Assembly: GCF_022347785.1 (NCBI RefSeq)
Contig: NZ_JAKRGA010000003.1
Span: 744,001-808,000 of the forward strand
Direction: 5' to 3'
DNA from: Psychrobium sp. MM17-31
GTDB lineage: Bacteria; Pseudomonadota; Gammaproteobacteria; Enterobacterales; Psychrobiaceae
Length of the DNA: 64,000 bases
Shown: positions 7,331-16,369 of the stretch, piece by piece
Layout: each line of letters starts with the position of its first letter
Position numbering within the stretch: position 1 is the stretch's first letter
Made by a program: the position numbers and the translations under genes
Notes under the pieces: generated by a model
Seen by the model: the letters and a program-made list of their open reading frames with translations, nothing else
Databases searched by the model: none
What the model was told of the DNA's origin: nothing

Positions 7331-9460
7331 ATGTTAAAACAATTGGTTGCTTGTTTCTTTACGTTAATTTTTCTCAGCGCCTGTGGCGAAGCACCTAGCC
7401 AATCTGAAAGCACCAGACAAGCCACGCCAGCTGCACCGACCGCTACTGTTCAACCAGCCCCGATTGAACCAAGTCAGCCGAAAGCGCCTCGCAAGCCAAC
7501 CCTAGTTAACGAAAAAAGAGACTGGAATAAAATAAAGCAACTCAAAGTCATTCGAGCACTAAAGCTAAAATGGGAAGAGCCCACCAGCCTGCCGCGAGCT
7601 GGCGTTACTAGCCGTGTTCACATCGACTTATTTAATGACTTTGCAAAACAGCATCAATTAAAGGTGCAGTGGATAAACGTTGATAACTTAGCGCAAATGT
7701 TTGAGTTACTCAGTCAACACAAAGCCGACATCATTCCGCGCCACCTAAGTATTACGCCGCATCGGTTAAAGTCTATGAGTTTTAGCCAACCCATCATGTT
7801 AGATCAGGAATTGCTCATTGCTGCGGAGACAACGCCCTCCCCAACCACTGAGCAAACCGTTAAAGTACATGTGCCAAAAAGTAGTGCCTATATTGAATCA
7901 ATTCAAAAAGCTTACCCACAGTGGACAATCACGGAGTTTGCCGACGACATCAATCAAGAGCAACTCGCTGATGACTTGCTTGCAAATAAATTCACTTTCA
8001 CCGTGCTCGACAAAAATGCGTTCGATACATTAAAGCACTATCGACAAGGCTTGAAATCCCTTATAACGCTGCCTGAAACCAGAAAACTTGCATGGGCCGT
8101 AGCGCTAGAAAACAATTCGCTTTTAGAAAAGCTCAATAACTTTATCGCAGTCCACCATATCAGCAGTAGCACAGCGCAACCTCGTTTTCTTGACTTAACA
8201 GCGATGAAAGAAAAACACTTACCGCTGCGCATGATCACTAAAAACAGCCCCGAAACCTACTTTATGTGGCGCGGTGAGCTTGTTGGCTTTGAATATGAAT
8301 TGATGCATGAGTTTGCCAAACGCCATAAACTTCGCTTAGAAGTTGTTGTTGCCGACTCGTATCAAGAGATGGAGGATCTGCTTAATCAAGGTAAAGGTGA
8401 TGTTATTGCCTCGGCGCTCACCAAAACAGACAGCCGCATGCAGCAACTCACTATGAGTAGAAAATATCATACGGTATCTGAGTTATTAGTCAGTCATGAG
8501 CAGAGTGATAAAATCACCCAGCTTGCGGATTTAAACGGCCGCAGTATAACCGTGAGAAAATCCAGCGCCTTTTGGCAAACCGCACAGCAATTAGCTAAAG
8601 AATACGGCGCTATCATTGTTGCCGCCGACGAATCACTCTCAACGGAACTACTCATCGCACAAGTGGCGAACCAAGAAATTGACCTCACCATTGCAGACAG
8701 CGACTTAGTCGCTATTGAGCAAAAGTTTCGATCAAACATCGTTACGCCATTAACACTTAATAATGACATCGAATATGGCTATGCGATGCGTAAAGACAAT
8801 CAGCAGTTGCTCTCGGCTTTAAATCAGTACGCGAAGAAAGAATATCGCCAGCTGTTTTTTAATATCGTTAAAAATAAATACTTTAAAAATACCAAGCACC
8901 AGAAACAGCACAGAGCAAAACGAATTTCAGCAGATTCAGCACTGTCACCCTACGATGTTTTGGTGCAGCCTAAAGCGCAAGAATATCAATTTGATTGGCG
9001 TTTAATCGTCGCACAGATGTATCAAGAAAGCCGCTTTAATCCCAACGCAAAATCAGCCGCAGGTGCGCAGGGTTTAATGCAAATAATGCCGAGAACCGGC
9101 AAAGAAATGGGATTCAATGACCTAACCAATCCCGAACAATCGATAGGCGCAGGTGTGCAATACCTTGATTGGACTCGCGCACGATTTAGTAAAAATCTAG
9201 CGCTGCAAGAACAAATCTACTTTTCACTCGCCGCTTATAATGCGGGTTTTGGCCACGTAAAAGACGCCCAGCTCCTCGCCAAACAAATGAACCTACGCAG
9301 CGATGTGTGGTTTAATAATGTCGAAAAAGCGATGTTGCTACTACAACAACCCAAATACTATAAAAAAGCCCGCTTTGGCTACTGTCGCGGCAGCGAACCT
9401 GTCAATTACGTAAGAGAAATCCAACAACGCTATTTAAGTTATGTCGATATCGTGCAATAA
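7331..9460 (+). CDS. MltF-like membrane-bound lytic murein transglycosylase with two solute-binding domains
   Basis: A 709-residue lipoprotein that should cut peptidoglycan glycan strands with 1,6-anhydro formation. The start is ATG 7331, giving MLKQLVACFFTLIFLSACGE with lipobox L-S-A-C; the frame is open 12 codons further upstream. A Pro/Ala-rich linker is followed by two periplasmic-binding (SBP_bac_3) domains (about residues 60-290 and 300-535), then a C-terminal SLT domain with catalytic Glu566 in Q-E-S-R-F, A-A-G-A-Q-G-L-M-Q-I-M and A-Y-N-A-G. E. coli MltF has one binding domain, so this protein is longer (about 520 usual). The binding domains probably regulate the enzyme in response to wall fragments or a ligand. 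Confidence 0.88.
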   Translation: MLKQLVACFFTLIFLSACGEAPSQSESTRQATPAAPTATVQPAPIEPSQPKAPRKPTLVNEKRDWNKIKQLKVIRALKLKWEEPTSLPRAGVTSRVHIDLFNDFAKQHQLKVQWINVDNLAQMFELLSQHKADIIPRHLSITPHRLKSMSFSQPIMLDQELLIAAETTPSPTTEQTVKVHVPKSSAYIESIQKAYPQWTITEFADDINQEQLADDLLANKFTFTVLDKNAFDTLKHYRQGLKSLITLPETRKLAWAVALENNSLLEKLNNFIAVHHISSSTAQPRFLDLTAMKEKHLPLRMITKNSPETYFMWRGELVGFEYELMHEFAKRHKLRLEVVVADSYQEMEDLLNQGKGDVIASALTKTDSRMQQLTMSRKYHTVSELLVSHEQSDKITQLADLNGRSITVRKSSAFWQTAQQLAKEYGAIIVAADESLSTELLIAQVANQEIDLTIADSDLVAIEQKFRSNIVTPLTLNNDIEYGYAMRKDNQQLLSALNQYAKKEYRQLFFNIVKNKYFKNTKHQKQHRAKRISADSALSPYDVLVQPKAQEYQFDWRLIVAQMYQESRFNPNAKSAAGAQGLMQIMPRTGKEMGFNDLTNPEQSIGAGVQYLDWTRARFSKNLALQEQIYFSLAAYNAGFGHVKDAQLLAKQMNLRSDVWFNNVEKAMLLLQQPKYYKKARFGYCRGSEPVNYVREIQQRYLSYVDIVQ

Positions 9461-9552
9461 CAATCGACTGTGCAGTGAAAACAAAAGTAGCTAATCAGCT
9501 TAAATTCAGTAATATGAACGACAAATAGTAGTAATAATTTGAAGGAAACACA

Positions 9553-9735
9553 ATGAAAATAATCGTAGCCATTCTAGCTGCATGCTTGGCGGGATTTTGT
9601 TTTTATAACGCCTATGGCATTCAAGGCGTTACATTTGGCCGTTTAGGCTACTTAGCAGCTGGCGTTATTTCAACCATCGTCGTATTTGCCCCATTCGTTA
9701 AAAAACACGATGACGAGCAGTCTCGTAAGTTCTAA
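9553..9735 (+). CDS. Small inner-membrane protein, unknown function
   Basis: A 60-residue protein with two predicted transmembrane helices (about residues 2-21 and 31-49) and a charged, Lys/Asp-rich tail K-K-H-D-D-E-Q-S-R-K. A GAAGGAAA Shine-Dalgarno sits at good distance from the ATG, which supports real translation. I recognise no family. It stands alone, 92 bp after the transglycosylase, with which it might be cotranscribed. Confidence 0.65.
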   Translation: MKIIVAILAACLAGFCFYNAYGIQGVTFGRLGYLAAGVISTIVVFAPFVKKHDDEQSRKF

Positions 9736-10059
9736 AAGCGTTTAAAATTCCAACACTTTAATGTCTGTGTCATTCGTTAATGAAATTCCTCGTCCATCTC
9801 AACATCGAATTTTAGTAAACTAACTGGCACCCCCCCCCTCTTTCCTTTTCGATTTAATGAACAATAATTATACGTTTGGCTAATATTTAGTAACAACATA
9901 TGCCTATATTATTCCCTAATATGAGAATTAATTACTTGACGAATTAGTCCAATAAAGTAACTTAAACTCGAATAGATTAATCAATTTTGAGCACCGTAAT
10001 TAGATTAATTTTATAAACCCAATTGCATGAAGCACACGTAGAAACATGGAGATAGTTGA
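9736..10059 (+). other. Gene-free upstream region of the PAS chemoreceptor with a C9 tract
   Basis: No ORF of note. A run of nine C (9830-9838) lies about 220 bp before the chemoreceptor start, in otherwise AT-rich sequence that must contain its promoter. ATGGAGATAG gives a GGAG Shine-Dalgarno 8 bases before the start at 10060. Confidence 0.6.
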
Positions 10060-11364
10060 ATGGGATTTTCCTTATTCAAGGCGCCCGCGCCTGCTGAGCC
10101 GACTGCTGAGCAAATTCAAGCGACTAAATCACATCAAATCTTAGAGAGTTTAAAAAACTCTGTGGCGTTTATTGAATTTACGCCTGATGGCACTATTGTT
10201 GATGCTAATGACAACTTTCTCACTGCTGTTGGCTATTCGCTCGCTGAGATTAAAGGTAAGCACCATCGAATTTTCTGTGATCATGCCTACACCCAAACCA
10301 ATGAATATTTAACCTTTTGGCAGAATTTAGCTGCTGGTAAGTCGTTAACCGATCGCTTTTTGCGTTTTGATAAATCAGGCACACCGATTTGGTTAGAGGC
10401 CAGTTATAACGCGGTTCGCGACGAAGATGGAGCGATTCGCTCCGTGGTTAAAATAGCCAGTGATATTACTGAATTCGTTGAAAAGTCCAATATTCAAGAA
10501 GGTATTTTAGCAGCGCTAGATCGCTCATCAGCCATTATTTCATTCGAGCTTAACGGCACCATTATCGAAGCTAACGATAATTTCTTAGGCGCAACAGGCT
10601 ATAGTTTAAGTGATATTCAAGGACAACATCACCGCATGTTCTGTCCTGATGAGATTACTAATAGTCGCGACTACAGCGATTTTTGGGACAAGCTAAATCG
10701 CGGTGAGTTTGTGCAAGGTTTATTTGAGCGTCGCGATTCCCATGGCAACGTATTGTGGTTAGAGGCCAGTTATAACCCAATTCGCGATGCTAACGACAAG
10801 CTCATTCGTATCATTAAATTCGCCACTGATGTTACCGAGCGTGTGACTAACATTAAAAATGCCTCTAGTGCTGTGCATTCGACTGTTGATGCCACTGAGC
10901 AAGTTTCTGCCGAGGGACGCGAAGTGTTGGATCAAAGTGTCGGCATTATGGACGATGTCACCAAAAACGTTGAAGTGGTGGCCAGTGATATCAATGCGAT
11001 TAACGAGCAATCGGATAAGATTAGCAATATCGTCAGTACGATTTCATCAATCGCCGATCAAACCAATCTGCTTGCCCTAAACGCCGCTATTGAAGCCGCT
11101 CGTGCTGGTGAACAAGGTCGTGGATTTGCGGTTGTTGCCGATGAAGTAAGACAACTTGCGGCGCGAACTAGTGCGTCGACAGCTGAAATATCTGAGGTAG
11201 TGAAAAATAACGCGGCCTTGTCTGCCGTGCTATCTAGAAATATTGTCGAAACCCAAGAAAAAGCGCAAGAAGGCAAAGGTTTCGTGTCAGAAGTGAACAC
11301 TATTTTTGGCAAGATCAATCAAGGAATGAGTGGCGTCATCGCCGCAGTTGATCGTTTGCAATAA
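10060..11364 (+). CDS. Soluble PAS-PAS methyl-accepting chemotaxis protein (BdlA/Aer-like)
   Basis: A 434-residue chemoreceptor without transmembrane segments or HAMP. Two similar PAS domains (about residues 25-145 and 150-265) each begin with A-F/S-I-E/I-F-x-x-x-G-T-I and end with V-K-I-A-S-D-I-T or I-K-F-A-T-D-V-T, typical of haem- or flavin-binding redox sensors. The signalling hairpin follows, with the highly conserved [20 protein letters not shown] and [12 protein letters not shown]. Architecture and length resemble BdlA-type proteins that link redox or nutrient state to chemotaxis or biofilm dispersal. It is monocistronic and ends at a terminator. Confidence 0.9.
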   Translation: MGFSLFKAPAPAEPTAEQIQATKSHQILESLKNSVAFIEFTPDGTIVDANDNFLTAVGYSLAEIKGKHHRIFCDHAYTQTNEYLTFWQNLAAGKSLTDRFLRFDKSGTPIWLEASYNAVRDEDGAIRSVVKIASDITEFVEKSNIQEGILAALDRSSAIISFELNGTIIEANDNFLGATGYSLSDIQGQHHRMFCPDEITNSRDYSDFWDKLNRGEFVQGLFERRDSHGNVLWLEASYNPIRDANDKLIRIIKFATDVTERVTNIKNASSAVHSTVDATEQVSAEGREVLDQSVGIMDDVTKNVEVVASDINAINEQSDKISNIVSTISSIADQTNLLALNAAIEAARAGEQGRGFAVVADEVRQLAARTSASTAEISEVVKNNAALSAVLSRNIVETQEKAQEGKGFVSEVNTIFGKINQGMSGVIAAVDRLQ

Positions 11365-11390
11365 TCTCTCTACGTTTTATGGCTCTCACT

Positions 11391-11417
11391 GCCCATATCA
11401 GCTGTATGGGCCTTTTT
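11391..11417 (+). terminator. Terminator after the PAS chemoreceptor
   Basis: GCCCATA (11391-11397) pairs with TATGGGC (11405-11411) around a 7-base loop, followed by C and TTTTT. Confidence 0.85.
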
Positions 11418-11527
11418 GCTCTCATCCCGCCTAATGACACACTAGTTCTTAGACCAAATTCCCACTATTTACTCAACGACATTTTCGATATTTCTGTTAT
11501 GGTTAAAATAAAAGGGCTTAGTAACAG

Positions 11528-13045
11528 ATGACAAATAATGTGGGATTTTCAACATCAGCAATCGACTTGACGCAAATCAATCAGTCACCGCAAGGCATCG
11601 ACCAACAGATTAATCAGTTACTCACGCCAATCGCCGACACCTTTTCCAGTATTATTTTCTACGCCATCACCATTGGTGATAGCAAAATTCCTTTGATTCT
11701 TGTGTGGCTTATTGTCGCGGCGCTCGCCTTTACCTTGTATTTTGGCTTTCTCAACATTCGCGGCTTTAAACATGCCGTAAAAGTCGTTAAAGGTGATTAT
11801 TCAAATCCTAATGATCCCGGTGAAGTTAGTCATTTTCAGGCATTATCCACCGCACTTTCTGGCACTGTCGGCCTTGGTAATATCGCGGGTGTTGCAGTCG
11901 CTATCTCCATCGGTGGCCCAGGTGCTACCTTTTGGATGATAATTGCTGGCCTGCTCGGCATGTCGACTAAATTTATTGAGTGTAGTTTAGGCGTTAAATA
12001 CCGTCACATTGACGAGACAGGCAAGGTGCGCGGTGGCCCTATGTATTATTTACGCGACGGCCTCGCTGAGCTCGGCTTTGCAAAACTTGGTAAAGTACTC
12101 GCCGTATTTTTTGCTATCTGTTGTGTCGTTGCCTCGTTGTGTGGCAGTAATATGCTGCAGTCGAATCAGGCCTATCAACAATTTTTAGTCGCTATGGGTG
12201 GTGATAGCTCAATATGGAGCGATAAAGGCTGGCTGTTTGGCACCATTCTCGCAGCGTTAATTGCTGTGGTGATTATTGGCGGCATTAAGAAAATCGCTAA
12301 ATTTACCTCAACCGTCGTGCCTGTTATGGCAGGAATATACTTGCTTGCGGCGCTATTTATATTGGCGGTTAATATCACGGAAATTCCCCGCGCCTTTGGC
12401 CTTATCTTCGAAGGTGCCTTTAATCCAGAAGGAGTTATGGGCGGCATTGTAGGCGTTATCATTCAAGGCTTTAAACGCTCGGCATTTTCCAGCGAAGCGG
12501 GTATGGGGGCTGCCGCTATCGCCCATGCCACCGCATCTACCAAAGAGCCAATTCGCGAGGGTTATGTTGCGCTGCTTGAGCCGTTTATCGATACCGTGGT
12601 TATTTGTACTATTACCGCTCTAGTGATTGTTATTACGGGTGCTTACACCTCATCAGATGGCATAGACGGTGTCGTGCTTACTTCCCGCGCTTTTGAAAGC
12701 GTTATTTGGTGGTTCCCTTATTTACTCAGCGTTGCTGTTTTACTCTTTGCTATTTCAACGATGATTTCGTGGGCCTATTACGGCTCTATCGCATGGGGTT
12801 ACTTAGTCGGCGATTCTAAGGCCTTGGATTTACTCTACAAGTTTATTTTTTGCTTGTTTACGATTATCGGCGCATCAATAAGTTTAAAGGCAGTTATCGA
12901 TATTTCAGATGCGATGTTTTTCTCAATGTCGATAGCCAATATTCTTGGGTTATATCTATTGGCCCCTCTAGTTAAGCGCGATTTATTGAGCTATCAGACA
13001 AAGTATCAGCATAATTCAACGGCAACAGCGCCTGCAGGAGAATAA
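11528..13045 (+). CDS. AGCS family sodium:alanine (amino acid) symporter
   Basis: A 505-residue inner-membrane carrier of the alanine/glycine:cation symporter family, driven by sodium. After a longer-than-usual soluble N-terminus (about 50 residues) come roughly 11 helices. Family signatures are G-F-L-N-I-R-G-F-K-H-A, A-L-S-G-T-V-G-L-G-N-I-A-G-V-A, G-P-G-A-T-F-W-M, V-R-G-G-P-M-Y-Y, and F-K-R-S-A-F-S-S-E-A-G-M-G. The M20 amidohydrolase gene begins 7 bp downstream, so the pair is probably an operon importing an amino acid or N-acyl amino acid and hydrolysing it inside; the true substrate is not visible. Confidence 0.92.
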   Translation: MTNNVGFSTSAIDLTQINQSPQGIDQQINQLLTPIADTFSSIIFYAITIGDSKIPLILVWLIVAALAFTLYFGFLNIRGFKHAVKVVKGDYSNPNDPGEVSHFQALSTALSGTVGLGNIAGVAVAISIGGPGATFWMIIAGLLGMSTKFIECSLGVKYRHIDETGKVRGGPMYYLRDGLAELGFAKLGKVLAVFFAICCVVASLCGSNMLQSNQAYQQFLVAMGGDSSIWSDKGWLFGTILAALIAVVIIGGIKKIAKFTSTVVPVMAGIYLLAALFILAVNITEIPRAFGLIFEGAFNPEGVMGGIVGVIIQGFKRSAFSSEAGMGAAAIAHATASTKEPIREGYVALLEPFIDTVVICTITALVIVITGAYTSSDGIDGVVLTSRAFESVIWWFPYLLSVAVLLFAISTMISWAYYGSIAWGYLVGDSKALDLLYKFIFCLFTIIGASISLKAVIDISDAMFFSMSIANILGLYLLAPLVKRDLLSYQTKYQHNSTATAPAGE

Positions 13046-13052
13046 GCCCATT

Positions 13053-14180
13053 ATGAACAGTCAGTTATTACGCCGAAAACTTCATCAGCACCCAGAGCTA
13101 TCACTTGAAGAACATGATACGGCAGCGCGAATTATCGACTTTATGCATGCGCTTAACCCTGATGCAGTAGTGAAAAATATAGGTGGCACAGGCGTCGCTA
13201 TTACCTTTGGCAACATGGAGAACAGTGAAGAAACGCACGTCATGCTGCGCTGTGAATTAGATGCCCTGCCAATTACCGAACTCAACACTTTTGCCCATAA
13301 ATCACAATGCCACGGCGTATCACACAAATGTGGTCATGATGGTCACATGGCGATTCTTGCTGCCGTTGCTGAGCATTACAGTCAACACAAGCCCCAAAAC
13401 GGCCAAGTTACTTTACTGTTTCAACCTGCCGAGGAAACAGGTCAAGGTGCGGAAGCTGTTATTAACGATCCACAATTTCAGCTTTCACCCGATTACGTGT
13501 TTGCCCTCCACAATGTACCGAAATTTGAAATGGGAGAAATCATCGTAAAATCAGGCACCATGTGCTGCGCATCTCGAGGCGCAACAATTCGCTTTGAAGG
13601 TAAAACAGCCCATGCAGCGCAGCCAGAAACAGGCATTAGCCCAGTGCACGCCATTCATGCATTAATTCCTGTGCTCACCGATATGCCACAATTAATTAAT
13701 GTAACTTCTCCATTTACGTTCGCGACTATTGTCGGCGTGAATATTGGCGAGAAAGCCTTTGGCACTGCGCCTAGTTTAGGTGAGGTTTACGTAACACTGC
13801 GCAGCGAAACCGACGCTGAAATGAGTCAGCTCATTTGCGAAATTGAAACACAGGCCACAGCACTGGCTGAGCAACATCAATTATCGTTATCGGTGAATTA
13901 TGAAGATGTATTCGATGCGACTGTTAATCATCCACAAGCGGTAGATATCATCAAATCCGCATTAGCAGACGAGTCCGTTACGCTAACCGATACGCCGTTT
14001 CGATGGTCAGAAGATTTTGGACGCTTCACGCAGCGTCACTGCGGCGCGCTGTTTGGACTAGGCGCAGGTAAGGCCACGCCTGATTTGCACAATGCGGATT
14101 ATGATTTTCCCGATGAACTCATTGCCACAGGCAGTGGATATTTTGTTAAGCTCATCGATCACATTTTAGACCTTAAATAG
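13053..14180 (+). CDS. M20D family metal-dependent amidohydrolase (N-acyl amino acid hydrolase type)
   Basis: A 375-residue cytoplasmic peptidase-family M20 enzyme of the hippurate hydrolase / IAA-amino acid hydrolase group, which cleaves N-acyl amino acids. Visible motifs: H-Q-H-P-E-L-S near the N-terminus, metal motif K-C-G-H-D-G-H (about residues 91-97), F-Q-P-A-E-E-T-G-Q-G-A with the catalytic Glu pair, and A-L-H-N-V-P. The dimerisation domain carries K-T-A-H-A-A-Q-P. It follows the AGCS symporter by 7 bp. Its last 8 bp overlap the convergent diguanylate cyclase gene, so no terminator separates them. Confidence 0.9.
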   Translation: MNSQLLRRKLHQHPELSLEEHDTAARIIDFMHALNPDAVVKNIGGTGVAITFGNMENSEETHVMLRCELDALPITELNTFAHKSQCHGVSHKCGHDGHMAILAAVAEHYSQHKPQNGQVTLLFQPAEETGQGAEAVINDPQFQLSPDYVFALHNVPKFEMGEIIVKSGTMCCASRGATIRFEGKTAHAAQPETGISPVHAIHALIPVLTDMPQLINVTSPFTFATIVGVNIGEKAFGTAPSLGEVYVTLRSETDAEMSQLICEIETQATALAEQHQLSLSVNYEDVFDATVNHPQAVDIIKSALADESVTLTDTPFRWSEDFGRFTQRHCGALFGLGAGKATPDLHNADYDFPDELIATGSGYFVKLIDHILDLK

Positions 14181-15246
14181 AATAGCGATTACGCCCCTGC
14201 TCTTTTGCGCGATAAAGCGCTTGATCTGCACGATGGTAAATCGCCTCATAACTACTAATACTGCCTTGAATACAGGCACAGCCGATACTGACAGTCACTT
14301 GACTCGATACCGCCGAATTTGGATGAGGAAATTGCTTGCCCTTTAAGGTGTTAATCACGTTCTGGGCGACAATTTGGCAATCGTCGAGATCGGTATTAGG
14401 GAGTATGATTCCAAATTCTTCACCGCCAACTCGGGCAACAACATCTGTTTCACGCTTAACGGCTTCTCCCAATGTTTTCGCTATTTGCTTGAGGCATTGA
14501 TCGCCTTGCCAATGGCCCAAACTGTCGTTGTAGCGCTTAAAATAATCGACATCGAGGATCATAAGCGACACTGGTTGCTTGTTTCGATTATGCAATTCTA
14601 GCAAGTAATTAAGCTTTTCATCAAAGGCGCGGCGGTTATAGATTGCCGTTAAATCATCAATATTACGCAATACGGTGAGCTCTTTATTAAGCTCGACGAG
14701 TTTGCGGTGAGATTCCACTAAGCGCGTGTTGTGATTGACATGGGTAATAATAATCGCTGCGACAAAAAATGGGTATTTGATAAAAGAAACGAACAGCGGC
14801 ATGCCCGATAAATCAACGTAATAAACCTGATAAAAAAGATGCGCAGCCATAATGGGAATGGTGCTTGCGATGACCATGAATCGGCTGGAATTAAAACACA
14901 TTAATAACGAGAAAAAGCCGAGCAATAGCACCTTTTCCACCGCAGACTCTTCGCTCCACATCAGCATAATGCTATGCGCCATAAACAGCCAACTGACAAT
15001 GACAATCAACGCCCCTGTGAGGACAATGTTATTTGGGAAGACCTTATATTTGCGCAGTTCAATGAAGTAGTAACCACATCCCACCACAAAAAACGTTAGA
15101 TTGGCCAAATAGATTGGCGTGGCATACAAATTATCGCTAAAAGCATAATAACCAAGAATGGCTTGCACAAAACTCACCGTTGCCCACAACCACTTAAACG
15201 CTTGAGCACGGTTACAATAATCGACTTCTATAAATTGACTATTCAT
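14173..15246 (-). CDS. Membrane-bound diguanylate cyclase (GGDEF)
   Basis: A 357-residue protein that makes c-di-GMP from GTP. The N-terminal half holds about six hydrophobic helices (residues ~15-185) with no recognisable sensor family, followed by a short coiled linker and a GGDEF domain. The active site is R-V-G-G-E-E-F-G (G-G-E-E-F at 274-278), and the inhibitory I-site RETD sits exactly five residues upstream, so it should be active and product-inhibited. D-D-L-T-x-I-Y-N-R-R at the domain start is canonical. It is a single gene, convergent with and overlapping the M20 gene. Confidence 0.9.
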   Translation of the reverse strand: MNSQFIEVDYCNRAQAFKWLWATVSFVQAILGYYAFSDNLYATPIYLANLTFFVVGCGYYFIELRKYKVFPNNIVLTGALIVIVSWLFMAHSIMLMWSEESAVEKVLLLGFFSLLMCFNSSRFMVIASTIPIMAAHLFYQVYYVDLSGMPLFVSFIKYPFFVAAIIITHVNHNTRLVESHRKLVELNKELTVLRNIDDLTAIYNRRAFDEKLNYLLELHNRNKQPVSLMILDVDYFKRYNDSLGHWQGDQCLKQIAKTLGEAVKRETDVVARVGGEEFGIILPNTDLDDCQIVAQNVINTLKGKQFPHPNSAVSSQVTVSIGCACIQGSISSYEAIYHRADQALYRAKEQGRNRYSI

Positions 15247-15346
15247 AGGCGATCTCTTTGAAAGAATAAAACAGGAATATATTAAAACCTGTTAATAGTA
15301 TAGTGCTATTTTCTTATTAAAACTCAAACCCAGTTCAAGAATATTT

Positions 15347-16222
15347 TTAAATAAGTTCAACGCCTGTTGCATCCGCCAACTGTCTGCGCATGCGCTGCAG
15401 TGACTGATAAGGACGCAAATTAGCAATGAGTGCGCGAACCATCGTCTGGTTGACTTGTTCTTTATCTAACTCACTCTCGATAAGCTGCAAGGTATCCAAT
15501 ATTGCTCTACGTTCTACCGCATCCATGGTTTCGCAGGTTTCGCGCATTGCTATCAACGCACTTTCCGCTTTTTCACGCTGTGCTTGTTCACTGTCTAAAT
15601 CACGGGTGAGTGGAAAATTTTCACGCGTTAATAACGGCTCAAGATCTGACACCACCAAAGATGATATTGAGCTATCAATACAAAAAGCAACTAACGACGC
15701 ACAGCGCTCAATGGAAAAATCAGCTTCATCGAGGGTGAGATAAACTGAATATTCTTGGAGCAAACCATTCACCAAAGAAACGATATCAAACAACCAAGGT
15801 TTGATTTTTTCACCATAGGCCTGAGTCAACACACGCTGCTGTGAGAGATGATAATTGAGCCTACATTCTTGAACGACAGACATCAGTTCTTGCTCCATCA
15901 CCAGAACATCGTCAGTCATAAATACTTGAATGAATGACCGCTCATTCAGCACTTCTTGAAACTCCTGCGCTAAATAAGCTTGCAACAATGCGCGCTCTTG
16001 TAACGTCGAATTTTCCAATAACTGTTCTACTAAACGGCAGCCTTTTTCGTCCGACTGCAATATCAGTGCTTTGACGATATCTATCTTACTCGCAAAATAC
16101 GAATAAACCGATCCCTTTGCGATACCTGCACTCTCAGCAATATTAGCAATAGTAGTGCCCCGAAACCCTTTCTCGATAAAAATGGCTTTAGCGGTAGATA
16201 AAATGAGATCGCGTTTTGACAT
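15347..16222 (-). CDS. TetR family regulator divergent from ABC exporter
   Basis: A 291-residue TetR-type repressor, longer than the usual 190-220. The N-terminal helix-turn-helix reads F-R-G-T-T-I-A-N-I-A-E-S-A-G-I-A-K-G-S-V-Y-S-Y-F (about residues 20-43). The middle ligand domain is poorly conserved, and the last 90 residues are rich in Glu/Arg/Leu and probably coiled coil, an unusual extension. It is transcribed divergently from the exporter at 16370, and two TGACC-N4-GGTCA palindromes lie between them, so it probably represses the exporter and itself. The inducer may be a toxic compound that the exporter removes. Confidence 0.88.
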   Translation of the reverse strand: MSKRDLILSTAKAIFIEKGFRGTTIANIAESAGIAKGSVYSYFASKIDIVKALILQSDEKGCRLVEQLLENSTLQERALLQAYLAQEFQEVLNERSFIQVFMTDDVLVMEQELMSVVQECRLNYHLSQQRVLTQAYGEKIKPWLFDIVSLVNGLLQEYSVYLTLDEADFSIERCASLVAFCIDSSISSLVVSDLEPLLTRENFPLTRDLDSEQAQREKAESALIAMRETCETMDAVERRAILDTLQLIESELDKEQVNQTMVRALIANLRPYQSLQRMRRQLADATGVELI

Positions 16223-16277
16223 ATAAAATTTGCAGCGCAGTTAAACAATGGGCTAACTATGCCACAAAAATCGACAT

Positions 16278-16291
16278 TGACCAAGTGGTCA
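16278..16291. promoter_or_regulatory. TetR operator O1
   Basis: Inverted repeat TGACC-AAGT-GGTCA, the common layout of TetR-family operators. It lies just upstream of the exporter -35 box and about 56 bp from the tetR start, so it can control the divergent promoter. Confidence 0.75.
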
Positions 16292-16292
16292 C

Positions 16293-16321
16293 TTGACAAT
16301 TGACCAACCGGTCATTATTTT
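16293..16321 (+). promoter_or_regulatory. Promoter of the ABC exporter gene
   Basis: TTGACA (16293-16298) and TATTTT (16316-16321) are separated by exactly 17 bases, and operator O2 fills the spacer. The exporter ATG is 48 bases downstream of the -10 box. Confidence 0.7.
16301..16314. promoter_or_regulatory. TetR operator O2 inside the promoter spacer
   Basis: TGACC-AACC-GGTCA, same arms as O1, centre 23 bp away (about two helical turns). A weaker third half-matched site, TGACC-AAGG-GTTCA, lies at 16342-16355. Binding here would directly block RNA polymerase. Confidence 0.75.
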
Positions 16322-16369
16322 AGATTTAAAGTCTACAAAAGTGACCAAGGGTTCAAGTTAGAGGTTTAT

